In this document: one piece after another, positions 9,144 to 21,467 of the stretch
How positions within the stretch are numbered: the first letter of the stretch is position 1
How the letters are laid out: every line of letters starts with the position of its first letter
DNA from: Nemertoderma westbladi
Taxonomy: Eukaryota > Xenacoelomorpha > Nemertodermatida > Nemertodermatidae
Length of the DNA stretch: 38,484 bases
Assembly: GCA_032718475.1 (NCBI GenBank)
Contig: JAUCBJ010006429.1
Span: 1 to 38,484 of the forward strand
Direction: 5' to 3'
The notes under the pieces: model-generated
The model's database searches: none
The model's input: the letters and a program-made list of their open reading frames with translations, nothing else
What the model was told of the DNA's origin: nothing
Program-made: the position numbers and the translations under genes

Positions 9144-12100
9144 CTTAGTAACATCCATATCAATGTGTGTTATAACGGCACGTCCCCATTGTCGATTGTT
9201 GCAACTCTTCGCCAAACAAGGTAAACCAACTTGTGGATCTTCCAGGCCTGGGAATTGCATTGGGTCATCCTCCATTGTCTTGGCTACTTCGATAGCAGTT
9301 GAGTGCTCAGCGATGAACTGTATATAGACCGCGTCAGGGAGAGGAACTGTTGAGATGTTAATACGAAACAAAGTCCCAATGGGTGGGACCTCAACAGGAC
9401 GAAAGGCCTGCACTAAGGCGGCCCACTCTAAGGTCAGATGCAAATGACCGGGATCAGAAAACCGGCAGAGTCCTTTAGATGGTTGAGCAATAGCTAAACC
9501 GAGCTGCAGTAAGACATCAGACAAACTGATACCAGCTGAGGGAAAATAAATATTGGCAATGTAAGGTTCGACACTGCGGTCCACGATATTGACATCAACA
9601 CAAGGGAACTGTTCAGTTACCAATTGATTCACCTTATTGTACTCATCCGCACTCCATGTGGAAATATTGTAATCCACATCGCATATTTTCATAGCAAAGC
9701 TTTGGACTGGTGGCTCCAACATTGCAAATTTATTTACATTATCGATGGAAACTTCTTCACAATTGCCGAAATCAACGAAGAATACGGTCATGGTTTCTGC
9801 TTTCACAGCAATGACAGTGGAGCGATACCACACATTATCCGTATACTTTGCAGTGCATGGGTCACCCACCGAGAATTCACTTGTGCCGAATACTCCATTT
9901 GTATAGTCTCTTTTTATTTCTTCTTGCAAATTTTTATTAATAGCATATAGCACAGTATCGTGTGCAAGAAGGTGTCCATAGACAAATCCAGTTGATTTAT
10001 CTATGTGAGTGATACCCATCTTCAAAATTCCAGAATCAGGTACAACGCAAGGTAGATATTGGCGCCGGACATGCGGCGATTCATCACTGATACCATAAGA
10101 CGCGCGCAGATTGAGTTGACTGAGGTCTTTCTCAAGGGATGAGCGTGAGGGCATGTTACTTTCTGAATCATTATTCAACATATTTGCCTTTGGCAAGGGA
10201 GAGTTAGCTGATTTAGGAATCACATTTGAAGAAGGGCAGTCAGACAGAAGCTTAGAAGCATTTTCCAAAGAATTAATGTTATAGGTTTTTTCTGATCCGC
10301 GCAAGCGAGCCACGCTCTCGGCTGTGACTAATCGCATTCCCTGATATCTAACTGAGGGTTGCGTATTGGTCTTATTCGGCAGCCCCTTCCCTTGGATTAT
10401 CAATTCCTTGCTGACGTCAATTAATCCTGATCCTTGATTATCACAAACACTTGAACTCGGATTCTCGTAGAGCCATTCCACTGACAATGAGTCCAATCCC
10501 CGATCACTAACCTCATTATTATCTAGTATTTTGATGTACGACCAGTTTTTCGATGCTAAATTGTCTACGAACTCACACACAGAATCCGGCCATCTACCAG
10601 ACCCTCCGGGAGGCACTACTCCTGACAGATGACACCGAACTGCATATGGAGGTATACTCCGGAACTTATCTGGCAACATTCGAATATCAAATTGAGATAT
10701 TGAGTATACATTTCCATAATCGAAGTAGAATACATCCACTAAATCTGTATCATGCACGTTAATCACCTGCGCTCTGCACCATTCATTGTGATGGGGGAAA
10801 TGGGCGCAACAGATGTCACCTCGTTTCCAGGTTGTCTGTAGAATAGGTTTACGAGCATCTTTGAATAGTCGAGTCAAATGTTGAAGCATCTCAAGAAATC
10901 CAGTATCGTAAGTCTTAGCATTCTGGACGTAAAACTCCCAAGGTGATATTACAGAGACAACACTAACAGCCAGGCATGGTAACATCAAGTTTATTGTACG
11001 AGGGCCATTGGAGGTACGTACCACCACAGAAGAGTCCTGGTCAGGGGAGCATTCAGCTGTGCCTAAAACTGTAGCTCCAGGCAATATTTCCCCCACTTTT
11101 GGGGCTGCTAAACCCTCCAATACGAGCACACTATTCAAACATATATACTTATTCATCTTATCCCTGAAAACACAGACAGGAAACACTTCATCCTCTTTAC
11201 AATCAAGAACAGTTTTCATAATGGTGAAGTCGAGTTTCACTGTGTCAGATGTCAAGTCAAGGAAATAATCTACTGCATTCTGACTAAAACTGTTTCCTTC
11301 TAGAGGTTGTACCCCATAAAAGCTGCACCGAATGGCAAATATGTGGTCTTTCAAAAATCGGTCAGGGATCTTTTGTATTTCTGTAACATTGAGAAGCATT
11401 TCATTCCCGTAGTCTACAAATAAAACATTGACATTTCGCTCAGGGAGCAATCGCGTTATTCTAGCACGATACCATTTTCCATCATTAGTGTACAATGCCA
11501 TACATGGCATACCAACACAAGGGCAATGAATCCGCCAAGCTGGATTTCCAACGGCTTTATATTCACTATGGATCTCATTAGCCAACATCGCAATTCGCGG
11601 TAGTTCTGAAACAAGTTGAAAAACCAACAATGACAGGTCATCGTAATGGCATATTCTTCCATGTAGAACTTCTTTCAACTTCAGAGCTGGACGTTTAAAG
11701 AATTTCCTAGCTGACCTGCCAAATGTGGATTCATTTTTTTGTATAGGCCGCCGTACACTATTATTGTCAGGGCGCGCTAATTCCATAAAAATCAAATAGT
11801 CCCGAAGTGAGAATGGTGGCTCAGATATTCCACCAGTATCATCTTGTGGAATAAACAGATTTACATACAAAAGGTCATTAATATCATTGGGTTGCTCATC
11901 CTTGAAATAGGTTGACATATATATCATTTTATTATTACATATTTCAGTTATGGCAGCCTTTGATTCATGACTGTAATACGGACCAGACTGGTTTTCCATA
12001 TCGGGTTTAATGTTAATCAATGAACATCTAAAGCAAAATCGATCATAAACAAAGAACTGATCGGGAAGTTGTCGTAGTCTACGGAGAGGTTCCCAAGCAA

Positions 12101-13265
12101 TAATACCGTAATCAATTAGGTGGACAGGAGCTAAAACATTGTTCGAAATGTCTGGAAATTCACCAATTGCATTCGCTGATGCTTCGCCAAACATACCTCG
12201 AGCCCATTTCTTATCTCCATGTGGGGCCAAACACAATGTACCAAAGCGTTTTGGCACTTTAATCAACATATTTGTATCTGGGGGGCCCCCATCATAGGAT
12301 GGGATGGATATTGCTAAGCCTTTATTGCAGAAATCATTTAAAGCGACCTCCATTTTTCGTAGTTGATTCAAATCTGAGCACTTCTGCACATATATTTCTG
12401 ATGGGTCAATTGCACGCAGAACTACAACCTTTTCCATACCATCAGGTGTTCTGCGTTTTGGCAAATCAAAATTATCATGTTTTCTGGTTTCTATAACATT
12501 TTTATTTAGCTTTTCCCCAATGCTTCTCCCATAATCCTGAGTAGTTGTGTTCAGTAAACTAGTAGATATACCAGATAGATTCATATTTTGTTTCGGCCGA
12601 TCGCTTATCAAAACAGCTTGTCCTTGAGGGGTATTACTGGCAACCTGATGGGAGAATAGATCAACCTTAGAAACTCTGATATCTCTTTCTTTGTCAGGGG
12701 AATTCTGGAGAGAAGATCCACTAACATCATCTGGCATAATCCCAACCCGAGAATCCCTGGGCGTAGACGAGTCATCTCGAAAACTATTAGGCAACTCGAG
12801 GACATCAGAGTGAGGACTGCCCATTGTGGACCCACTCCATTTGCTATCAGAGCTACATGTATCAACAGAAATATCACCATTAGTTATGTGTTTAATGGGT
12901 AGGTTAATACTTGCTGCTACAGCATCATGTGCAGAAAGGCTCTTATACTTGGGAATACTATTAACACCCAATGATATTACATTATTTATCTTATCAATGA
13001 CGGAGCAGTCTTCTTTTATCTCACAAATAGCACTGGTAGCATCATCATTTTTGACGTAGCAAATAATATCATGTACTAACGACAGTTTGTTAGTCGTATT
13101 TAATGTGACCTTGTGGTTATCCTTACGAAAATCATCTTCTATTTCGGTGACGATATTCGAAATTCTCTTTAAACTGCATTGTATGTCTTCATACATTCCG
13201 TTGGTTTCCATTTTAACAATGTAATGAAATGCTTCCAGTGATTCGGTGAATTTTATTTCACTTTC
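9144..13265 (-). CDS. Gene A, giant exon of five-Tudor-domain protein
   Basis: This exon codes 1374 residues; with the exons at 8276-8120 and 4638-4445 the visible protein is 1490 aa. The exon probably starts at acceptor TTTTTCTAG (13266), because the frame is open from there (ESEIKFTESLEAFHY) and aligns with gene B; the ATG at 13211 is the first Met. Numbered from that Met, residues 1-250 are helical then Ser/Asn-rich. Tudor domains are at about 324-388 (LAPHGDKKWARG, LIDYGI), 566-620 (DGKWYRARI, FVDYGN), 798-851 (NEWCRAQV, FDYGN), 1115-1168 (VWYRST, FVDFGN), and from 1328 into the next exon (RQWGRAV). SN-like strands such as IYVQ and FYVQ precede several of them, as in extended Tudor domains. 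Proteins of this type bind dimethyl-arginine on PIWI proteins in germ granules. Five domains recall RNF17/TDRD4, but no RING is seen, so no symbol is given. Upstream exons are not found. Confidence 0.85.
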
Positions 13266-13531
13266 CTAGAAAAATATACATATTAACACGTAATGGAGAA
13301 AAAATAGATAACAAAATCTGTGACAAATATTAACTATATAATATATTCGATATAATTAAGTTCTTAGATAAAGAGGTGGGCGGGGCATTTACATCGTGAT
13401 AGTTTAATAATAATTACCAAAATACATAATAATAAATAATAATTAGGGTAAGTGTTAGGGGTCTTGCCTGGCAGTATGAGTTATATAGCGTATGTCAGCT
13501 ACTCTTGTTGGTTTTGCCTACAGTGTAAAAT
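13266..13531. other. AT-rich DNA upstream of gene A exon
   Basis: This is the stretch directly 5' of gene A's giant exon on the minus strand. It is probably intron, since it ends in a CTAG acceptor. I find no exon in it that would join in phase 0. It contains TTAGGGG-like strings leading into the 28-bp array. Confidence 0.35.
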
Positions 13532-15592
13532 AAAGTTTAATCTTATTTAACTCTGTAACCCCTAATAATATTATTTAATACTTTAAGTGTACTGTAACCC
13601 CGAATAATCATATTTAACACTGAATAATCTTATATAAAACAGTAACCCATAATAACCTTATTTGACATTAAACCCCTAATAATCTTATATAACACTGTAA
13701 CCCATAATAACCTTATTTGACATTAGATCCCTAATAATCTTATTTAACACGGTAACTCCTAATAATCTTATTTAACACTGTAACCCCTAATAATCTTATA
13801 ACACTGTAACCCCTAATAATCTTATTTAACACTGTAACTCCTAATAATCTTATTTAACACTGTAATCCCTAATAATCTTATAACACTGTAACCCCTAATA
13901 ATCTTATTTAACACTGTAACTCCTAATAATCGTATAACACTGTAAGCCCTAATAGTCTTATTTACCACTGTAATAATCGTATTTAACACTGTAACCCCTA
14001 ATAATCTTATTTAACACTGTAATCCCTAATAATCTTATTTAACACTGTAACCCCTAATAATCTTATTTAATACTGTAATCCCTAATAATCTTATTTAACA
14101 CTGTAACCCCTAATAATCTTATTTAACACTGTAACCCCTAATAATCTTATTTAACACTGTAACCCCTAATAATCTTATTTAACACTGTAACCCCTAATAA
14201 TATTATTTAACACTGTAACCCCTAATAATCTTATAACATTGTAAGCCCTAATAGTCTTATTTACCACTGTAATAATCGTATTTAACACTGTAACCCCTAA
14301 TAATCTTATTTAACACTGTAACCCCTAATAATCTTATTTAACACTGTAAGCCCTAATAGTCTTATTTACCACTGTAATAATCGTATTTAACACTGTAACC
14401 CCTAATAATCTTATAACACTGTAACCCCTAATAATCTTATTTAACACTGTAACCCCTAATAATCTTATTTAACACTGTAACCCTTAATAATCTTATAACA
14501 CTGTAACCCCTAATAATCTTATTTAACACTGTAACTCCTAATAATCGTATAACACTGTAAGCCCTAATAGTCTTATTTACCACTGTAATAATCGTATTTA
14601 ACACTGTAACCCCTAATAATCTTATTTAACACTGTAATCCCTAATAATCTTATTTAACACTGTAACCCCTAATAATCTTATTTAACACTGTAATCCCTAA
14701 TAATCTTATTTAACACTGTAACCCCTAATAATCTTATTTAACACTGTAACCCCTAATAATCTTATTTAACACTGTAACCCCTAATAATCTTATTTAACAC
14801 TGTAACCCCTAATAATATTATTTAACACTGTAACCCCTAATAATCTTATAACATTGTAAGCCCTAATAGTCTTATTTACCACTGTAATAATCGTATTTAA
14901 CACTGTAACCCCTAATAATCTTATTTAACACTGTAACCCCTAATAATCTTATTTAACACTGTAAGCCCTAATAGTCTTATTTACCACTGTAATAATCGTA
15001 TTTAACACTGTAACCCCTAATAATCTTATAACACTGTAACCCCTAATAATCTTATTTAACACTGTAACCCCTAATAATCTTATTTAACACTGTAACCCTT
15101 AATAATCTTATTTAACACTGTAAGCCATAATAACCTTATTTAACACTGAAACCCCTAATAATCTTATTTAACACTGTAACCCCTAATAATCTTATTTAAC
15201 ACTGTAAGCCCTAATAGTCTTATTTACCACTGTAATAATCGTATTTAACACTGTAACCCCTAATAATCTTATAACACTGTAACCCCTAATAATCTTATTT
15301 AACACTGTAACCCTTAATAATCTTATTTAACACTGTAAGCCATAATAACCTTATTTAACACTGAAACCCCTAATAATCTTATTTACCACTGTAACCCTTA
15401 ATAATCTTATTTACCACTGTAACCCTTAATAATCTTATTTAACACTGTAACCCCTAATAATCTTATTTAACACTGTAACCCCTAATAATCTTATTTAACA
15501 CTGTAACCCTTAATAATCTTATTTAACACTGTAAGCCATAATACCCATACTTAACACTGAAACCCCTAATAATCTTATTTACCACTGTAACC
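13532..15592 (+). repeat. Minisatellite, 28-bp unit, with higher-order duplication
   Basis: The unit is TAATAATCTTATTTAACACT followed by GTAACCCC (28 bp), repeated through about 2.06 kb. Variants include a 26-bp form lacking TT (CTTATAACACTG) and a diagnostic variant GTAAGCCCTAATAGTC followed by TTACCACTG. Units at the left edge (13532-13740) are the most diverged. Variant order recurs at a fixed offset of 615 bp (for example 13921/14536, 14231/14846 and 14341/14956), and a smaller duplication of 215 bp is seen at 15125/15340. The CCCCTAA strings resemble telomere repeats but are embedded in a longer unit, so this is not a telomere. Confidence 0.95.
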
Positions 15593-16958
15593 AAACCTCT
15601 AATACGAGTGTGACATAACAAAGCCCCGTAGGGCGAAAGGTGCACATACATATAACTCATCTTTTAAGTCAACGTTTACATAATTAGACCTATTTATGTG
15701 CAATATAAATTGTACATAATTATGGATAGTGTTAAATTAGTGCATGTTTTTATCAGAAAAGAGGGCAATTCATGAAGCGATGCTAAGTTGTACCGAACTA
15801 AGTCCAAAGTTCGGAGCCAAATATTTAGCACTGTCGCTAGAGCACCAAGTTAGAATGGTATTCATAAAATCTGATAGTCCCGGTACCCCAGCTAACACCG
15901 GCGGACTAAATATTCGTCACCGGTCACCGTAAGCGTCACCGGTACAAATAATACGTTCAGTTACTCGTTGTAACGGTAGGGGAAGGGTGGGGGGTTGAGC
16001 TTCACCTTTTTTTACCTGATAGCGGTCAGCTGAATGGGTACCGTCCTTACGTAGGCCTACAAACTATCACTAAATTTAGCATTGGTTCAGATCAGTGCTA
16101 AATGTTCGGTACTAAACTGGATATTTTGTACCGGTACTATCTTATCGATTACTTGATGAATACCGGCGGTACCTAGAGAACTTAGTAACGAGCTAAAGTT
16201 AGCTCGGTACCATAATGTTCATGAATACGGCACAAGATAAATTAACAAATTTAATTATGCATATCAATCAATTAATTGAAATTAAAGATTTGAAACGAAT
16301 CAATTAATTGTAATTGCGAATTTACGAAATCAAATCTATTCAATTAATTGCAAATTATTTTAAAAAAGTTAAAGATATAATATTTACATAATTTCTTTAT
16401 TATATGACTATCTGCCAGGTATCTCGCTCAAACTAGCGGTACCGGTAACAAAATATCTGAACTGAACCCCTGATGCTGTGGTAGGCAGATAATTTATTTT
16501 ACATTGTGTTTGTGCATTGTAGCAAGTAATGTACAGTAGCTACAGTTTAAAACTGTAAAGTATTACTGATGCTTTCTCTAAGGCTAACTTTCTACTATAG
16601 AATTGCAGAATTGATACAAAAGAATGGACAATTGGTTGGAATGGACGATGGGGGCAATTAATTGGATTGGACCCTTCTCGCCGCGATATTGAGACCCTTA
16701 TACCATGATAACTGGCTTACCGATAACGTAATAGAAGTTGTAATCCGTTCTTGCTGTCTTCTTCATGAAGGTCCTGCTAGAATTTTCAACATCACTTCCT
16801 GGAGATATTCCAGTCTGGGGATTTTAAGAGTAGAAAACAGCTCAGTAGGGGTTGTTAAGACCCCATGCTTGAAAACGAATTAATTTTCTTCCGAATCAAC
16901 ATCAGTAATTGCCACTGAACATTATTAGCAGCTTGGCCAAAGAATCTAACATGCCCTG
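15593..16958. other. Non-coding stretch rich in short palindromes
   Basis: I find no supported gene; the plus-strand frames at 15744-15932 and 16662-16883 have no domain features. It holds many GGTACC, ACCGGT and TACCGGTA palindromes between about 15880 and 16450. CAATTAATTG occurs at 16269, 16301, 16341 and 16655. It could be old repeat DNA or regulatory DNA 5' of gene A. Confidence 0.35.
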
Positions 16959-16983
16959 CCCCCCCCCCCCCCCCCCCCCCCCC
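16959..16983 (+). repeat. Poly-C tract (25 C)
   Basis: Uninterrupted run of 25 C on the plus strand, equivalent to poly-G on the other strand. Confidence 0.9.
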
Positions 16984-17177
16984 AATTAAGTGTGTCCATC
17001 GATCAAGCATGTCCAATTTAACGCGCAACAATAATGCGGGGTATACATTTGCAGGCTTGCGAAATGGTCCTGGAGGGCTGCCAAATGTAAGTCGTGGAAG
17101 ATAACGATTCCTCTTATCAGTATTTTTCGCTCACTAACATATTTGGAGATATCCACGGGAGCTAGCCTGGTTAGATC

Positions 17178-18925
17178 TGGTTCACCACTGACACACCTTG
17201 AAAATATACCTGCTGATATCTTTACCTCAACCCCACCATGACTTACCCAGGACTGCCACCTTACATACCCCTTACTCAGCAACCACCATCCAGCCACCCG
17301 TTCAGCCCAAGCTCCCGCCCTCTATCTTCACCCAACCCTCACACTCCCACCCCCCCCCCCATTCCCCTCCACCATCAAAATGTTACAGCCTCTGGGATAG
17401 ACCGCCTGAGAGTCAGTGACCTTAAGCTCCACCTCCTCCTCCATTGGCAGGGAACAAGGCTACATTAAAGGCCCGACTCATTGAGGCCACAATTCGTTCA
17501 CCTGACATGGTTTCTCAACCTCAAAACCGCATTAGAAGCGATGCTATACGCCCATTGGATCCACCCACTCCGAATGCACCTCCCATAGACCCCTCTACCT
17601 TCCACCTCTACTCTACCTACCATCCATCAAATGCATTCGGCATGCAAAAATACCACATTCCCAAGGCATGCCGAGATCTCTGGTCTGGCGCGGTGGGCAA
17701 CGTATTTGAATCCATCTCGCGTGATCCTCTCAATCCTGACCTCTGGGTTCTTGTTTTCCTTCTGGCTCATTGTATATTGGCAAACCCCAAAAGGGCAGGT
17801 CGCTCCCACTGGAAGGACACTGAGAAAGCAGTGAAATCTCGGCTCCGAAAATGGCTCAGCGGAGACATACTTGCCCTATGGGAAGATACGTTCTCTAACC
17901 TCTCCACAGCCAGGAAACCAAAACGGCCCACAGTTTAATACCATGTCACAGGATGCCCTGTTCGACCTGGTAGGTGGTTCTCTATCAACCGGGTCAGCGA
18001 TAAGGCCTGTCTCCCTACCTCCATGGGGGAATTGGTCTGCATAGGGCAGCTGGTCATGCCCCCGCAGCCTACATACATTGCTTCAGTCAGTCAAACCGAA
18101 CCACTGGTGTCACAAATCCTGCATCACCCCCCTTTTAACCCCCATATCACCTCAGCCCTTGCTTCTCTAGCAAAGAACGCTAAAGAACCGGATTGGACCT
18201 CTTTGGAAGCCCTCCACATCCCCTATCACCCATCAAAAACTCTCATTCTATTGACCTAGCTTTATATGAGGACCTCCTTTCCTCTACCCCCGACACTAGG
18301 TCAAACGCCCTAGCCAACTCGACCTCTCTGCCACACTCTGGAGACTGGCTCCACACCGTTCGTTTTCAGAACTTAGGTCTTCACTTCCTCGATGCCGAGT
18401 TTCGGTACTCAGTGTGCTACTGGCTTGGTATGTGTATGAGCTCCACTGCATCCCCTTGCCCCATTTGCGCCTCGACCTCAGACAGACCCCTACCACGGAG
18501 ATCACCATGTTGGATGCAGTGGTGAGGGGGACCGGATTGCCCGTCACAACTCACTCCGGAACGCTGGATTATTAGCTGCCCAATCAGCAGCCTTAGCGCC
18601 CCGGAGTGAAGTGCCTGGCCTCATCCCAGGTTCCCACAGCCGCCCTGCTGACATTTTCATGCCTAACTGGCATCATGGTCATTCAGTGGCCCTAGATGTT
18701 ACAGTGATCCGTAACTGTAGATGGTGCTGCTGCTGATGCAGGCCACACTCAAATCATTGCCAGAGACCGCAAGCTTGCTGCTCACTTGGATGAGTGCATG
18801 AAATCCGGAGTTGGCTTCACCCTGCTTATTGTTGAAGCCCAGGGGGGATGGGATTCCCACTCATCCTCCACCATCCGTGAGATTGCCACCCCGCAACAAT
18901 TCATTTATTATTATAAAATATAATT
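17178..18925 (+). pseudogene. Relic of SAP-domain retroelement with RT core deleted
   Basis: Several plus-strand frames join into one broken protein. First comes a Pro-rich stretch (17238-17400), then a SAP-like DNA-binding motif, RLRVSDLKLHLLLHW, continuing one frame over as GNKATLKARLIEA; the frame breaks near 17446. Next is a linker to about 17938 (SRLRKWLSGDILALWEDTF). After about 18060 comes sequence typical of the region behind the reverse transcriptase, with a frame change and TAG near 18257: HSGDWLHTVRFQNLGLHF, YWLGM and CPICAS. Another shift near 18485 leads to GDRIARHNSLRNAGL and RPADIFMPNWHHGHSVALDV; a last shift near 18720 leads to DRKLAAHLDECM to a stop near 18922. This order matches a widespread aquatic-animal retroelement protein. 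Almost no room (about 100 bp) is left for the RT itself, so it is deleted. At least four frame breaks make it non-functional. Confidence 0.6.
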
Positions 18926-20065
18926 TCCTACTTTGATTTTTAGCCTGTCTGGCGTTTTGATTAAAATATTACCGGTATTATAATTAAAATTAATAACATA
19001 TTTATCTAATTTATATTAATTAGTTCGGGGACGGGGCCGGTCTGCGAGGTGCGGGGCTGGCAGACCAGTTCTGAGTCGCTTTGTGTGGTGATGGGTATTT
19101 GTATTTTTAATTTGTGTAACGGTCTAATATATATATATATATATATATTGTGTTTAAATATATAGAACACGCGTATAAAAAAAAAAAAAAAAAAATTTAT
19201 ATTAATTGCATCCATCCCAATAAATTATCAAATTTTTTAAATTACCAATCAATTTATTGGGGTCAATTTGATTGTAATTAATTGTAGTCCAATTAATTTT
19301 TGATAACCCTTGGAGCCATGGTCTATCTAAATGATTACTTGTAGCGCTGTTGTAGTGGTCCATGTAATTTAATGTATGTAGCAGTTAGCTGGGATGCTAC
19401 AAAAGCACTCTAATTGCTTCTCTTTATAAGGTAATTATCAGATCATTATATCGGGTATTTTTAGAACCAGTCGACCTCACCACAATTGTTAATGGTTGAC
19501 GCCGACGTACAGTATACAACTCTATTCTGTTCATATTCCAAGAAAGCCAAACTTCCAATCAACGAAAGGGCTATAGTATTTTAGATATAATGGCCTGCTT
19601 GTTTCACTTTTCATTGTATTGTAGGTAGTGTATACGCCTGTCAGCACTGATAATGCTGCAGTAAAGAATACTAGCAATAATTTTTGCAGAATCACAACTT
19701 TTTACAGAAACGTGACTTTTTTAGCCGAATCGCAACTGCTACTGCCGTAATTGTTATCCGCTCAACTTCAATTCATTTATTGTAGCAGAATAAAGTGCGG
19801 GAAATAAAATAATTAAACTAAAAAAAATAATAAAACAATAATAAAAAAAAAAATAATATAAATATTCCCCCGAAAATTTAAATTGACTTTTGTGATTTTT
19901 AGAACGTTGTAGTGTTAGTCAACCATTGAAACAAAAAATAACAATTTGAACGGAGAAAAATGTATATAATTCAAAATTAACCTACTGTGTATATTGTATA
20001 GTTTTTATATACCAATATCGCACAAATAAAACCGACTAAATTTAATAGAACAATTTATATTTGAG
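18926..20065. other. AT-rich region downstream of gene B
   Basis: It includes an (AT)n microsatellite, a poly-A run and the 3' flank of gene B. No gene is seen. A minus-strand AATAAA at 19776-19781, about 285 bp past the gene B stop, is a possible polyadenylation signal. Confidence 0.35.
19126..19149 (+). repeat. (AT)n microsatellite
   Basis: About 12 AT units on the plus strand, followed after 27 bp by a run of 19 A at 19177-19195. Confidence 0.9.
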
Positions 20066-20193
20066 TTATAATGGGGTTCTAATCTCATCCAATCGAACCA
20101 GCGGAAGTTGACCTGATTGAACTAGAGTCACAAGGATTTGTTTACCCAATAACTCTTCCTTGCATAAGTTCACAGCCTCCAGCGATTCAAAAT
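20066..20193 (-). CDS. Gene B, last coding exon (C-terminal tail)
   Basis: Acceptor TTTATTTTAG, exon start 20193. Phase 1 entry makes an Asp codon with the preceding exon, then 41 codons (FESLEAVNLCKEELL to DEIRTPL) run to TAA at 20066. The intron position and phase equal those of gene A's last exon, and the first 15 residues align with it. The tail is 22 residues shorter than in gene A. Confidence 0.75.
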
Positions 20194-21286
20194 CTAAAAT
20201 AAACAAACATAATAATACAGTCAATAATAAATATCAATAATTAGAGGCATAATGTAGGCTCGTCCTGAGGGCCGAGAGGAGACAATGTGAAGTAAAGAAA
20301 TATGATTTATTTTCTCATTGATGTGTAACCTAAGTTTCATGAATAAATATTGCATATTCACTTTATTCAGTTCTACAAACACAGATTGATGGAAGCGAAA
20401 CAACAATAACTATTTACATCATTGCGTGAATTGTGAAATTTAGCACTTTTCAGCGTTATGAACCGAATATATTTATGAGGCGGCGTTATTGGGCCCTTTA
20501 ATTTTGTTACAATATGTCAACTTTATCAGTGTTCTGGTAATATCCTCGTAACGCGGCAAAGTAATCACTAACTTATTTAACAATTACATCCAGAACAGGT
20601 CTTGAGTATTCTCAATTATTGATGATAGCCGAGCCATTGTAGGCTAAGTGCAAGATTATCAAGGCGTGCGTCCTAACTAAACACGTTTGCTAAACACGTT
20701 TTTTCCGAATATATTTGGGATGTTTGACATCTTTAAATAAAAAGGATGACAGAATTTTCGAAGACAATCTTGAGGAACTTGTTGTCCTACTTTAGCGGAA
20801 TTCCTATCGCCTCTGCTTTGACTTGCAAAATTTATGCTGTTACAACTTACAACCTTTTTCTGTGAAGTTACCTAACAACTTGTTATAAAGCAATAAAATA
20901 GCTCCATTATCAGAGAGTTATTAGCAATTATTGGGCAAAAATAGGTTATTTGTCAGCATGAAGATGAAATTTAATGTATTTTTTTTTATTGCTAATATCT
21001 TTGGTTTTTTGCTAGATTAACAACATAATTAGAGTATTTAACTAATTTGAATCAATGCAATTAAGTACCTACACCTTAACATTGGCCCCAACACAAAACC
21101 CGAATAATAATGGGGGGGGGGGGGGGGGGGGGGGGGCTGCTGCAGTCTGAGGCACTTTTTTTAAACGATAATAAAATTCTGACTCACCCAGTAAACAGTT
21201 GGGAGTTAAAGTTTCATATTTCATGGGATCTCTTTGGTGTTAAAGTATACTATATAGTTATCATTAACTATAATTTATTGCATTAC
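20194..21286 (-). other. Gene B intron 2 (1.09 kb)
   Basis: Donor ACAG/GTAATG at 21287/21286, acceptor TTTTAG at 20194. It holds a run of 25 G and otherwise AT-rich sequence with no gene. Confidence 0.7.
21112..21136 (+). repeat. Poly-G tract (25 G)
   Basis: Uninterrupted run of 25 G on the plus strand within gene B intron 2. Confidence 0.9.
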
Positions 21287-21467
21287 CTGTCAAGACAACA
21301 CTTGAATTGATTAGCGACTCCTTTGGCTTGATACCTTTCAGTATTGCATCAGGATTCTCTATTTGACATAACTGCACAGTTAGTGGGGCACTACTCAGCC
21401 CCTCGGGTAGTGAACGTAGATTCCCTATATTCATCAATTCGGCGAACCCTAAGTCGACGAAAAACAC
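21287..21467 (-). CDS. Gene B, second supported exon (second half of Tudor domain 5)
   Basis: Acceptor TTTTTGGTTCAG, exon start 21467; donor ACAG/GTAATG, exon end 21287. It enters in phase 0 and leaves in phase 1 after 60 codons plus one base. It begins VFFVDLGFAELMNI, then NLRSLPEGL: the rest of Tudor barrel 5, with Phe in place of the FVDYGN asparagine. Same place, phase and content as gene A exon 8276-8120, eight codons longer. Confidence 0.8.

Noticed and set aside
13532-15592. Interstitial telomere repeat because of CCCCTAA strings
   Set aside because: The period is 28 bp with a long non-telomeric part, so the match is incidental.
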